This document shows positions 18,018-25,927 of a stretch of DNA of 64,000 nucleotides, piece after piece. Each line of letters begins with the position of its first letter. The first letter of the stretch is position 1. The stretch is from a bacterium. GTDB taxonomy: Bacteria; Armatimonadota; JACIXR01. Under the pieces are notes generated by a model. It was given only the letters and a program-made list of their open reading frames with translations. It searched no databases and had not been told where the DNA came from. The translations under genes and the position numbers were made by a program. The stretch is taken from the NCBI GenBank assembly GCA_014360495.1, contig JACIXR010000004.1:131983-195982 (forward strand), written 5' to 3'.

Positions 18018-20081
18018 TTATGGTAGTTTCAAACGATAAACGAAAACTTTGTTCTTCCAATCCTCCTCAACGAATACTATGTATTCGCCATTTTCCCTCT
18101 TAATCGCTCTAATTGCATCGGGAAAGTCCACCCATCCGCTTTCCTTGGGGGTTATCTCGCCAACCTTCTTGCCGCTTCTTATCTCATAAATATGAACGAT
18201 GGCGCTAAACCCCTCTACCGCGAAGAGATAATCACCCGCCGTGCAAAAAGCTTTCACAAAACGTTTCACGCCCTCATAGGGGAGCTTAAACCTCACGCTC
18301 GGGTTCCTGTTCCCCTTCATCCATCCATCAAACCCGAGAATCTCCGAACCAACTATCCCCCATTCATCGCCAGTCTTTGGATTATCCACTGTATAACCGC
18401 TAAGATACATAACATCTTCTTTTGGATGATATTCTATGCGAAGGAGGTGGTTGAGGGGAGAAGGCATATGGAAAACTTTTGCCGATTCCCTTTTATATAT
18501 GGGATTTCCAAATTTATCTAATCCGAGAAGAGGGAAGTAATAGATAGTCCCATCTTGAAGCCCGTACCAAACTCCGCCCTCCTCATCTACCCACCAAGCC
18601 CAGAATTCCGGTTCCTCCACTCCATCAGCATCATAAAATTCATCGGCTTGGAAATTTCCATCGCCGTTCATATCCCTCCATATCCATCGCCCTTTAGCAG
18701 GTTGAGGGACATCCAAGAAAAGCCTATCCCTCAGGTGTTCTCTTGAGAACATAACGGATGGGACAGCTATCTCCCCAGTGAAGCGATATATAACGAGAAT
18801 GTGTTCATACATCCCCCTCATAATCAGGAACTTCTTGCCTTTAATATAGCGAATCAATGGCGCTTCCAAATTGTTTATCCGAGGGTCTTTAGGATAGCGC
18901 AGTGGGTCAATGGTTAGGGAATACCATTTCCATTCGCTTCCTGGTTCTGTCTTATTCCAATCCATTTTATAATGCTTGGTGGCGGTATATACATCTATCC
19001 CATCGGTTGTAGGGTCGGCATCGGCTGTGTGAACGAACTCCAAGCCTACAAGCTCCCAAAGCAATTTCCCGTTTGGAGTGAAAGCTCGCAATACCGCACC
19101 ACAACCAGGAAGTTGACAACCCACATAGATGTTTCCTTTTCCATCCAACCCAATCCCCCTTATTCCCGCGAATCTCAGAGGAGAGACAATCCCACCAGCC
19201 CCATAAATCCCTCCCTTCTCCCCAAATGTCCCAACCAATTTTGGCTTCCTCTCCAAATCAGAATAGATTAAAATCTGCTGTGCTTTCCCATCATCTCCAA
19301 CGAGAAGGCGTCCCTTGTTATCTATACAGAGAGCGGTAGGCAGGACGGAGCTGTTAAATTTTATGCTCTGGGGAAGGGCTTTCCCTTCGGGAGAATATCG
19401 CTGTATCCTGCTTTCCTTCTGCCCCTTTTCTATTACCCATAAAGTGCCCTTATTATCAATCGCGATTCTATAAGGATTTTCCACTTTCCAACTACGAATG
19501 AACTTCATAGTTTCAACATCATAGACCTTTATCTCATTTGCGTAATTATCGCTTATGTAAAGATATCTATCATCAACCGCTAATCCCTTTATCTGGGCTT
19601 TATCTCCTTCTTCATCTGGGACTTCGTGGAGAATCAGCATTGCCCCAAATCTTCCTCCGCCACCTTGGAAGGGTGCCAAGGTGCCATCCTTGTTGTAGCG
19701 TGATACGCCTATCCAACATTTTCCTTTAGGTGGATATTCCTTGCCTTGCAGATGTCCTCCCTCGTTGCCCTGCAAGTGAGCGATGAAGATATATTTGGAA
19801 TTCACAGCTACAGCGAACCCTCCAAGTGTTCCCCAGCCGTGGGTTTCCCTACAAGCTCCAATGACATCTCCATCTTTATAAATCCCGAATTCCCTTCCGG
19901 CTTCATCCCAAACGCTTGCGGTATAGACCGTTCCATCAGGGGCAACGAACATTCCATCAATGAAATCCTGCACCCATTTATCTCCTCCGCCGAAGCTATT
20001 TCCCAGCCAGCTGACCTTGTATTCAAAAGGGAAAGAGAAAAGGGAAAGCAGGAGAGGCAAAAGCAAGAATTTTCCTTTCAT
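18018..20081 (-). CDS. Secreted NHL-type beta-propeller protein
   Basis: 687 residues. ATG 20081 follows AAGGAGAG. The signal peptide is KGKFLLLPLLLSLFSFPF. The body consists of NHL/SMP-30-like blades: GLAVDDRYLYISDNYANEIK, PYRIAIDNKGTLWVIEKG, TALCIDNKGRLLVGDDGKAQ, GIRGIGLDGKGNIYVGCQL. The segment DMNGDGNFQADEFYD near residue 480 resembles an EF-hand-like calcium loop. Such proteins usually bind ligands or partners outside the cytoplasm; no catalytic residues can be assigned. It stands alone and is transcribed away from the PfkB kinase. Confidence 0.75.
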   Translation of the reverse strand: MKGKFLLLPLLLSLFSFPFEYKVSWLGNSFGGGDKWVQDFIDGMFVAPDGTVYTASVWDEAGREFGIYKDGDVIGACRETHGWGTLGGFAVAVNSKYIFIAHLQGNEGGHLQGKEYPPKGKCWIGVSRYNKDGTLAPFQGGGGRFGAMLILHEVPDEEGDKAQIKGLAVDDRYLYISDNYANEIKVYDVETMKFIRSWKVENPYRIAIDNKGTLWVIEKGQKESRIQRYSPEGKALPQSIKFNSSVLPTALCIDNKGRLLVGDDGKAQQILIYSDLERKPKLVGTFGEKGGIYGAGGIVSPLRFAGIRGIGLDGKGNIYVGCQLPGCGAVLRAFTPNGKLLWELVGLEFVHTADADPTTDGIDVYTATKHYKMDWNKTEPGSEWKWYSLTIDPLRYPKDPRINNLEAPLIRYIKGKKFLIMRGMYEHILVIYRFTGEIAVPSVMFSREHLRDRLFLDVPQPAKGRWIWRDMNGDGNFQADEFYDADGVEEPEFWAWWVDEEGGVWYGLQDGTIYYFPLLGLDKFGNPIYKRESAKVFHMPSPLNHLLRIEYHPKEDVMYLSGYTVDNPKTGDEWGIVGSEILGFDGWMKGNRNPSVRFKLPYEGVKRFVKAFCTAGDYLFAVEGFSAIVHIYEIRSGKKVGEITPKESGWVDFPDAIRAIKRENGEYIVFVEEDWKNKVFVYRLKLP

Positions 20082-20141
20082 TCCTCGTCTCTCCTTTCTT
20101 TGTGAGAAATTTTTGATAGAATTTTATTATAGAGTTGAATT

Positions 20142-21083
20142 ATGGAGAAGTTCGTTTTAACAATTACACTGAACGCAGCGGTTGACAAAACTTATGTGGT
20201 TAATAACTTCACCCTTGACAGGGTGCATAGACCACAGGAGATGAAATCGGTAGCGGGAGGGAAGGGGATAAATGTGGCGAGGGTTTGCAAGACTTTGGGG
20301 AAGCCAAGCTTGGCGAGCGGTTTCGTGGGCGGTCATAACGGAAGGTTCATAGAGAATCATCTTAAAATGGAGGGAATTCCCCATGATTTCGTCAGGGTTA
20401 AGGGGGAATCGCGTCTCTGCATAGCTATTGTTGATTTGGTTAATAAGACGCAGACGGAGGTTAACGAGTGGGGACCGCCGGTGGGGGAAAGGGAGGCGAG
20501 GAGGTTGGAGAAGAAGGTGAAGGAGCTTTTGCCGGGAGCGAGTTTTCTCGTCTTCTGCGGGAGCGCGCCCCCGGGAACGCCTCCCGATATATTCGCCCGC
20601 TTGACGATGCTCGCTAAGGATTTTGGAGTGCCGGCGATACTTGATACAAGCGGAGAGCTACTGAGATTGGGCTTGGAGGCTCATCCATTTATGGTGAAAC
20701 CGAATATAAGGGAGTTGGAATATCTGATTGAGGGAGATTTGAACGACGAGGACGATGTTATGGAGGCTATGCGGGCGCTTTCGGACAAGGCGGAGGTCGT
20801 CGTGGTGACGATGGGGAAAGAGGGGGCGATAATGCTTGCTGAGGGAAGGATTACCTATACTCCCGGCTTGGATGTCCCATTTGTATCGGCAGTCGGTTCT
20901 GGGGATTCATTTCTCGCTGGTTTCATCTGCGGCTTGCTTGACGGACTTTCCCTTGAGGATTGCCTTCGTCTTGGGAATGCCTGCGGTGCGGCGAATGTAA
21001 TGGTTGTGGGAGCAGGGATGGCAAGGAAAGAAGATATTGAAAGACTTTATAAATTAGCGACTTGCAAAGTCATTGCTGATTAG
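20142..21083 (+). CDS. PfkB-family hexose kinase (1-phosphofructokinase/tagatose-6-phosphate kinase type)
   Basis: 313 residues. LTITLNAAVDKTYVVNNFTL at the N-terminus and KSVAGGKGINVARVCKTLG near 40 are typical of FruK/LacC kinases rather than ribokinase. The second PfkB signature SAVGSGDSFLAGF carries the catalytic base Asp255. It would phosphorylate a fructose or tagatose phosphate with ATP in the cytoplasm; which one cannot be decided. The ATG has no SD, and an AT-rich TATAGA lies just before it, so a leaderless mRNA is possible. It is a single-gene unit, with no PTS gene nearby. Confidence 0.85.
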   Translation: MEKFVLTITLNAAVDKTYVVNNFTLDRVHRPQEMKSVAGGKGINVARVCKTLGKPSLASGFVGGHNGRFIENHLKMEGIPHDFVRVKGESRLCIAIVDLVNKTQTEVNEWGPPVGEREARRLEKKVKELLPGASFLVFCGSAPPGTPPDIFARLTMLAKDFGVPAILDTSGELLRLGLEAHPFMVKPNIRELEYLIEGDLNDEDDVMEAMRALSDKAEVVVVTMGKEGAIMLAEGRITYTPGLDVPFVSAVGSGDSFLAGFICGLLDGLSLEDCLRLGNACGAANVMVVGAGMARKEDIERLYKLATCKVIAD

Positions 21084-21101
21084 AGGAAGCGATTTTCCTC
21101 C

Positions 21102-21340
21102 TTTGCCACGGGCTCCCGCAGGGGGCCCGTGGCAATCTCGTCTTTAAGAAGTCCCCTGGACGGTCATTGAGAGTCCACCGAGGAGAGGTTACCTATTGCC
21201 ATTGCGAGCCCGCCAAAGGGGGCATGACAATCTCATGAGATTGCTTCGTCTCTTCGCTCCACGCAATGACAGTGGGGTCAGCCTCGCTGTGTAGGGAATT
21301 AACAATCCCGAATGCGTGAGCGTTCACGAGTGCAATGACA
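21102..21340. repeat. Cluster of dispersed palindromic repeats
   Basis: Several family members in a row. A GCCACGGGCTCCC...GGGCCCGTGGC hairpin lies at 21103-21132. A complete unit from GCCATTGCGAG to GCAATGACAG lies at about 21198-21272. A degenerate piece ends near 21340. No gene is seen in this gap between the PfkB kinase and tatA. Confidence 0.75.
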
Positions 21341-21369
21341 GAGAGGGGTAGGCTTGCAATGGAGGAGAC

Positions 21370-21398
21370 TTGACATCCTCCTTTCCAGACCTTAAAAT
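21370..21398 (+). promoter_or_regulatory. Promoter of the tatA pair
   Basis: TTGACA (21370-21375), 17-base spacer and TAAAAT (21393-21398), 17 bases before the GTG start at 21416. Confidence 0.65.
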
Positions 21399-21415
21399 TG
21401 AATAAGTGAGACAAA

Positions 21416-21637
21416 GTGGACATAGGGTTCAGTGAGCTTCTTTTTATCCTAATTCTTGCCCTTCTATTCTTCGGACCGCACAAGCTTCCCCAAATAGGAA
21501 GGGCGATAGGAAAGGCGGTGCGGGAGTTCAAGACAGCCTATGAGAAATTTATGAATGAAGAACCAGAGGAAAAGAACGAACTCCCTCCCGCTGATAAGCC
21601 TGAGAACCTTGATTTTGAGCAAAAGGAGGCGAAATAA
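21416..21637 (+). CDS. tatA: TatA/TatB-family twin-arginine translocase subunit
   Basis: 73 residues: one membrane helix (FSELLFILILALLFFGPHKL), the FGPHKLPQIGRAIGKAVREF hinge and amphipathic helix, then an acidic tail. It forms part of the Tat pore for folded proteins in the cytoplasmic membrane. GTG 21416 has only a weak SD. The next tatA starts directly after its stop codon. The longer tail could mean a TatB-like role, but TatA and TatB cannot be separated by eye. No tatC is in the window. Confidence 0.85.
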   Translation: MDIGFSELLFILILALLFFGPHKLPQIGRAIGKAVREFKTAYEKFMNEEPEEKNELPPADKPENLDFEQKEAK

Positions 21638-21835
21638 ATGGAGTTCGGCAGAATAGGACTTCCTGAACTACTTTTAATATTCCTTCTCATAATTCTCCTC
21701 TTCGGGGCGAAGCGCCTTCCAGAGTTGGGCAAGGCGATAGGGCAGGGGTTGAGGGAATTCAAGAAAGCTATCTCCAGCGCCGGAGAAGAGGAGGAGAAGG
21801 AAGAGGAAAAGGAAGAAAAGAAAGAAGAGAATTGA
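21638..21835 (+). CDS. tatA: TatA-family twin-arginine translocase subunit
   Basis: 65 residues: a membrane helix (LPELLLIFLLIILLFGAKRL), then FGAKRLPELGKAIGQGLREF and a Glu/Lys-rich tail. The core is closer to classical TatA than that of its neighbour. The SD AAGGAGGCG lies inside the end of the upstream gene, with no intergenic gap, so the two are translated from one message. Two adjacent tatA-like genes may supply the TatA and TatB functions. Confidence 0.88.
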   Translation: MEFGRIGLPELLLIFLLIILLFGAKRLPELGKAIGQGLREFKKAISSAGEEEEKEEEKEEKKEEN

Positions 21836-21968
21836 GTTAGCGGGTTTAGTCGCGAAATTAATGTAGCCACATAGGAACTGCTCCCGATTGCCCAAAACTC
21901 GTTGAGAACTTTTAAGAATTTTCCAATGAGTTTCGTTTATACATCAAAACAAGTTAGTGATTTAAAAC

Positions 21969-22553
21969 TCAGCGGAAAGAGTGTATTATCAACTCTATTC
22001 CCTTCCTAATCAGCATTATCGCGATACTAGCGAGCAGAAGGCTTGCTACTTTTGATATCCCCTTCATCAATCCTTCCCCCAAGAACTCTTTAATCCAATC
22101 GCCCCAAAGAAGTATAAGGGCGCTGATTAAACAGACAACCGCCAAGGCGCTCAGGGTTATAACATATCCATAAAGGCTGCTGAGCATCATAGTGGTTGTA
22201 AGGACAGCGGGACCGGCGAGGAGGGGAGTGCCCAGGGGAACGATGGAGAAATTCTGACTTTTCATCTCTTGCGTTTGCAGAGTTTCGGTGAATGTGAGGA
22301 TGGAAATCAAGAGGAGGAAAATCCCTCCCGCTATCATGAAATCCCCAAGATTCAAGCCGAGAATCTCAAAGAAAAGCTGTCCAAGAAAGGCGAAAAGAGC
22401 GCTTATGAGAAAAGCCGTCAATATGCCCTCCCATACCACCTTCCTTCTCTCTTCTTGCTTCAAACCAACAGTCAGGGCGAGGTAGAAGGGCAATAATCCA
22501 ATTGCGTCCATCGCAATAAATAGAGCAAATAAGGCCTTCCAAAAATCCCACAT
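21969..22553 (-). CDS. MarC-family integral membrane protein
   Basis: 194 residues with six hydrophobic segments and the MarC/UPF0056 signatures: ALFIAMDAIGLLPFYLALT at the N-terminus, an ILTFTETLQTQ stretch and IVPLGTPLLAGPAVLTTTM in the middle. The transported substrate of this family is unknown; the old link to multiple antibiotic resistance is not supported. It starts 21 bases downstream of the DUF5703-like gene on the same strand and may be read from that gene's promoter. Confidence 0.88.
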   Translation of the reverse strand: MWDFWKALFALFIAMDAIGLLPFYLALTVGLKQEERRKVVWEGILTAFLISALFAFLGQLFFEILGLNLGDFMIAGGIFLLLISILTFTETLQTQEMKSQNFSIVPLGTPLLAGPAVLTTTMMLSSLYGYVITLSALAVVCLISALILLWGDWIKEFLGEGLMKGISKVASLLLASIAIMLIRKGIELIIHSFR

Positions 22554-22574
22554 ACCAAAAATAATTTTAACTGC

Positions 22575-25319
22575 TCATTTAACCACAATCACATCTTTTA
22601 GCCTTTCCTTTGGCTCGACTTTGAGTTCTATCAGCTTTCCTCCCACGAACTTCCCTTCCACCGTTGTCCTATAGGGGGCGTGGAGCTTGAAATGAACATC
22701 CCATTCCTTCGGCCAAGCGGGAAAGAGGAAAATCTTTCTTCCCTCTGTCTGCATAAGCATCGCTTGAAGAGCCCTCATCAAGACACCTCCATGGTCTTGG
22801 TCGGGCGTCCAGTCGTAATTAGGTCCCCAAAAGGCGGGAAATCTGCATTGGGGATTCTTTGACCTCGCTCTTCCCACAATATATTCCTTAGCTTCCTCTG
22901 TCAAACCAAGATAAGCCATAAAGATATCATCCTGCCGCCAGCCGAAATTTCCCCTGTCAAGCCGATGGTTAAGCGCCTGAATGCCAAGCTCTCTGTTCTC
23001 CTTCTCAAATGAAACCAGCCGGAAGGGGAAAACAGCGTAAAGCTCGGGATTCTCAACATTCATCTTCACATCATATCTCTCAGCTGGAGCGAGCATCTTT
23101 ATCCCATCAACCTCTCTAATGGGTAGGGGAGGAATCTTCTTTTGAAATTCCCTGAAGAAATTGAGCTTATCGGGAGGGAGTGCCCCTTCGGGTAGCGAGA
23201 GAATGCGGGCTGTTACAGCCTGAAGACCGGCGATTTCCGGCATCGGATTCCTGCATTCCCACCAAGTCTCAAGCGCCTGGGATGGCTCCATAACAAGCTT
23301 GCCATCGGGACCTGTCTTGTAGAAATTGTTGAAGAACATCAATATCTCGTATGCGATGGGTATGACCTTCTCCTTGAGGAATTTCTCGTCTTCCGTGTAT
23401 TTGTAATAATCAAGCATCATATTGACTAACTCAAGCCCTCCCACCCATTCGTATTTATGCCAGCGGGAGCTTTGGAGCTTGTCCTCCCTCTCAGCAGCCG
23501 GTTTCTCCCAGCCATAGGTATCCATGAAGACAGCGCCCCAGGGGTAGATGCACTCGGGATAGTAGGCGCCCTCAAAGCCGAAATATCGCCTAGTGCGGTA
23601 CTTACAGACCTCAAAGACCTCACCAGCATACATATTGAATAAACCCATCATTATATCAAAATCCCCGCTTGCGCAGTTGCTTATGTAGGGCAGGCGAGTA
23701 TTTTGCCACCAATAACCTGGACCCCATCTTCTATAATCCGCATCCCCAAAGCAACCCGGCCAGGGCATGACGAAAAGGGAGCCATTAAATTTGATTGGAT
23801 AGGCTCCCCTTCCAGCGCAGGCAGTTATGAAGCGTTGAAGAGTATACCCCAGAGCCACATCGAACCCGGGGGAATTCCTATCCCCGGAAATCAATTGACC
23901 ATCAAGATAAACCTGCAGTTTATCAGGCGCTATGACGACAGCGACATGATGCCACTTTCCCGGCTGGAGGACATTCTCCGCGGAAACGGTTCTCCCTCCA
24001 ACGATTAACCGAAGGCTTTTTCCAGGCCAAGTATCAAAGAGGAAACCGTCAGATTGACCTGGAGTGATTTTATCAATAATCCTTCCTCCCTTATCGTTCT
24101 CGTCAATTTTTATAAACGCTTCCCAGGTGTGGGCGCCCAATTCATCTATGTTTACATCCAAAACATCGCCAGGTGAAGGTTTAAAGTAGCTGGCAATGAC
24201 ATTTTCTCCTTTTAGCTTCTGTTCCTTGTTTTTAGAGAGGGCAAGGATTTCCTTTTCGGACAGGGCGCCTCGCAAGAGGGATAGGCGAGCTATTTCACCG
24301 GAAAATCTGCTTCCTCCTTCTTGGTCTATCCCAACCTTTAATTGATGGGAGTTTTGGGGGATGACTTTCCCTTCCCTTGAAACCTCCCTATCGGAGATGA
24401 AAATCCAGCTTCTATTCCAAAAAGCCTCCCACCAAGCGATATGCTTCTTCCTCCTGCTCTCAAAATCAACGGATTCTATCTTTTTGGATAGGGCTTTTAT
24501 ATCCTTCAACCATTTTTCGGGGTTGGAGGGCTGTTCGCTCAAGACATAAACGCTTATGAGGTGATGGGTTTTCTTCTCGCTCCTCAATTTCGTATCGCTA
24601 ATTCTCTTCCCTTCACTAACTTTTATGAACGCGCCGAATACACGATTTATTAATGGGTCGTGCCAGGGGGCGTCAAGGAGGTCTTGGAAGCGCATCGTGA
24701 GCTCGGGTCCATGGGATTCCCTGTTAAAGTGATACCAACCGATGCCTTCCTTTTCGTCTTTGATTATCTCATCTGGTTTGATGATGACTTCTGGTGGATT
24801 GGGGCAGGCGTTGTATATATCGCTTACCTCAAAGGAGGGTAGGGGAGTGGGTTCGGTTCTCCAGAGTTCAAAAGAGACATCTGCGGTTGTGGGCTGTTTG
24901 CTATCAATTGTTACATTGATGACGGGATTATTCGCATCCACCCATATATGGATTTCAATGGGATTTTGGGAATTCGGGGGAGTGGCTTGGATGAGGATTT
25001 CCCCATTGCGAAGGACGAGTTCTTGGCGAAACTTACCACCCTTGCGGAAGGGATTGGGGGTGAGGGAGATTCTCACCTTGCCGACTTTTAGAAGGCGATT
25101 GTATTCGTCCCAGGAATCTGATTTTCCAATATAGAAGAAGAGGTCGCTGTCCTCTTGAGCCCAGAGGTTTAAAGTTATTTCGCCGTTGCCGAGAGGCATG
25201 GAGCCGAGCGCGTCTCTGGAGGGTGAATCCCAAACGACATTGTAATCATCCAATTTAGGAAGAGCGTGCGCGATTAGGGAGACGAGGCAAATCAGAAGAA
25301 TTGAAAGGTGAACATTCAT
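22575..25319 (-). CDS. Secreted DUF5703/GH95-like glycoside hydrolase with an inserted LamG-like domain
   Basis: 914 residues. ATG 25319 is chosen because GGAGG and a signal peptide (VHLSILLICLVSLIAHA) fit; a longer frame starts at 25403 inside the promoter. Residues ~25-300 match DUF5703 (DSPSRDALGSMPLGNGEITL), the N-terminal domain of fucosidase-like GH95 enzymes. Residues ~315-485 form a concanavalin-like module (PGKWHHVAVVIAPDKLQVYL). The helical catalytic barrel then resumes with LQRFITACAGRGAYPIKFNG and continues to a beta C-terminus. Probably an exported alpha-L-fucosidase or galactosidase-type enzyme. The inserted module may bind glycan. Confidence 0.72.
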   Translation of the reverse strand: MNVHLSILLICLVSLIAHALPKLDDYNVVWDSPSRDALGSMPLGNGEITLNLWAQEDSDLFFYIGKSDSWDEYNRLLKVGKVRISLTPNPFRKGGKFRQELVLRNGEILIQATPPNSQNPIEIHIWVDANNPVINVTIDSKQPTTADVSFELWRTEPTPLPSFEVSDIYNACPNPPEVIIKPDEIIKDEKEGIGWYHFNRESHGPELTMRFQDLLDAPWHDPLINRVFGAFIKVSEGKRISDTKLRSEKKTHHLISVYVLSEQPSNPEKWLKDIKALSKKIESVDFESRRKKHIAWWEAFWNRSWIFISDREVSREGKVIPQNSHQLKVGIDQEGGSRFSGEIARLSLLRGALSEKEILALSKNKEQKLKGENVIASYFKPSPGDVLDVNIDELGAHTWEAFIKIDENDKGGRIIDKITPGQSDGFLFDTWPGKSLRLIVGGRTVSAENVLQPGKWHHVAVVIAPDKLQVYLDGQLISGDRNSPGFDVALGYTLQRFITACAGRGAYPIKFNGSLFVMPWPGCFGDADYRRWGPGYWWQNTRLPYISNCASGDFDIMMGLFNMYAGEVFEVCKYRTRRYFGFEGAYYPECIYPWGAVFMDTYGWEKPAAEREDKLQSSRWHKYEWVGGLELVNMMLDYYKYTEDEKFLKEKVIPIAYEILMFFNNFYKTGPDGKLVMEPSQALETWWECRNPMPEIAGLQAVTARILSLPEGALPPDKLNFFREFQKKIPPLPIREVDGIKMLAPAERYDVKMNVENPELYAVFPFRLVSFEKENRELGIQALNHRLDRGNFGWRQDDIFMAYLGLTEEAKEYIVGRARSKNPQCRFPAFWGPNYDWTPDQDHGGVLMRALQAMLMQTEGRKIFLFPAWPKEWDVHFKLHAPYRTTVEGKFVGGKLIELKVEPKERLKDVIVVK

Positions 25320-25346
25320 TTGCTTTATCCTCCTTTCTTTTTTGCA

Positions 25347-25375
25347 AGGATAAAGTAAGTTAGAAGATATTTCAA
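25347..25375 (-). promoter_or_regulatory. Promoter of the DUF5703-like gene
   Basis: Minus-strand TTGAAA (25370-25375), 17-base spacer and TATCCT (25347-25352), followed by AAAGGAGG and ATG 25319. The same TATCCT -10 is used at the GH2 gene at 41081. Confidence 0.55.
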
Positions 25376-25390
25376 GGGGAAAATATTTAT

Positions 25391-25545
25391 GTTCGCCCGC
25401 CAAAAGACGGGCTACTCACAGTCATTGCTGGTATGGATAAAGGTTTTTGAAAAATGAAAAAAGACGAATCAGATTTAAAAATGGCGCATATAAAAATCTA
25501 TACCCATGGATGCGAGTCCGAAAGGGCGGGAAGGCGTGGCAATCT
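25391..25545. repeat. Dispersed repeat, inverted relative to the 255-bp repeat
   Basis: Carries complements of motifs in the 255-bp repeat: a TCATTGCTGGTATGG segment, AAAGGTTTTTGAAAA, and then ATATAAAAATCTATACCCAT and GGCGTGGCAATCTC. It lies in the gap between divergent genes; no gene is seen in 25404-25638. Confidence 0.7.
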
Positions 25546-25585
25546 CTGATGATTAGCATACCTCACCGGCAATGAACCCAGAGAA

Positions 25586-25614
25586 TTGATAAAATCACTT
25601 TTGGATTGTATAAT
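25586..25614 (+). promoter_or_regulatory. Promoter of the phasin-like/UbiB-like operon
   Basis: TTGATA (25586-25591), 17-base spacer and TATAAT (25609-25614), followed by AAGGAGGT before ATG 25639. Confidence 0.7.
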
Positions 25615-25638
25615 TCTCAATGAAGGAGGTCTGATAAT

Positions 25639-25923
25639 ATGAGGGCTAAAGAAAGCATTTTGGATTTAGGTTTCGGCATCCTCGCTCACATCGCCCAAAG
25701 ATGTAAGGAACTAAAGGAACAGGGGAAGGAGTTAAGGGCTAAGCTCACCGAAAAGCTAAAGGAAAGCAAGACTCAGGGACGGGAAATAAGAGAAAAAATA
25801 GAGCAGGAGCTTGCGGATAAGAAGCAGAAGTTCTTTAACTGTTTAGGATTGGTCAGCAAGAGGGATATTGAGGAGCTGAAAGCTAAATTAGCTGAGATAG
25901 AGAGAAAGCTTAGCGGAGAATAG
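25639..25923 (+). CDS. Small phasin-like coiled-coil protein
   Basis: 94 residues, almost entirely charged helix: CKELKEQGKELRAKLTEKLK, then a bend at FFNCLGLVSK and RDIEELKAKLAEIERKL at the end. The final LVSKRDIEELKAKL pattern is typical of phasin-family/PhaF-like proteins and of related coiled-coil proteins often found next to ABC1 kinases. It has a strong promoter and SD (AAGGAGGTC). The UbiB-like gene starts four bases after its stop, so the two are co-expressed and may form a unit at membranes or lipid granules. No PHA synthase gene is in the window. Confidence 0.7.
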   Translation: MRAKESILDLGFGILAHIAQRCKELKEQGKELRAKLTEKLKESKTQGREIREKIEQELADKKQKFFNCLGLVSKRDIEELKAKLAEIERKLSGE

Positions 25924-25927
25924 GCTA

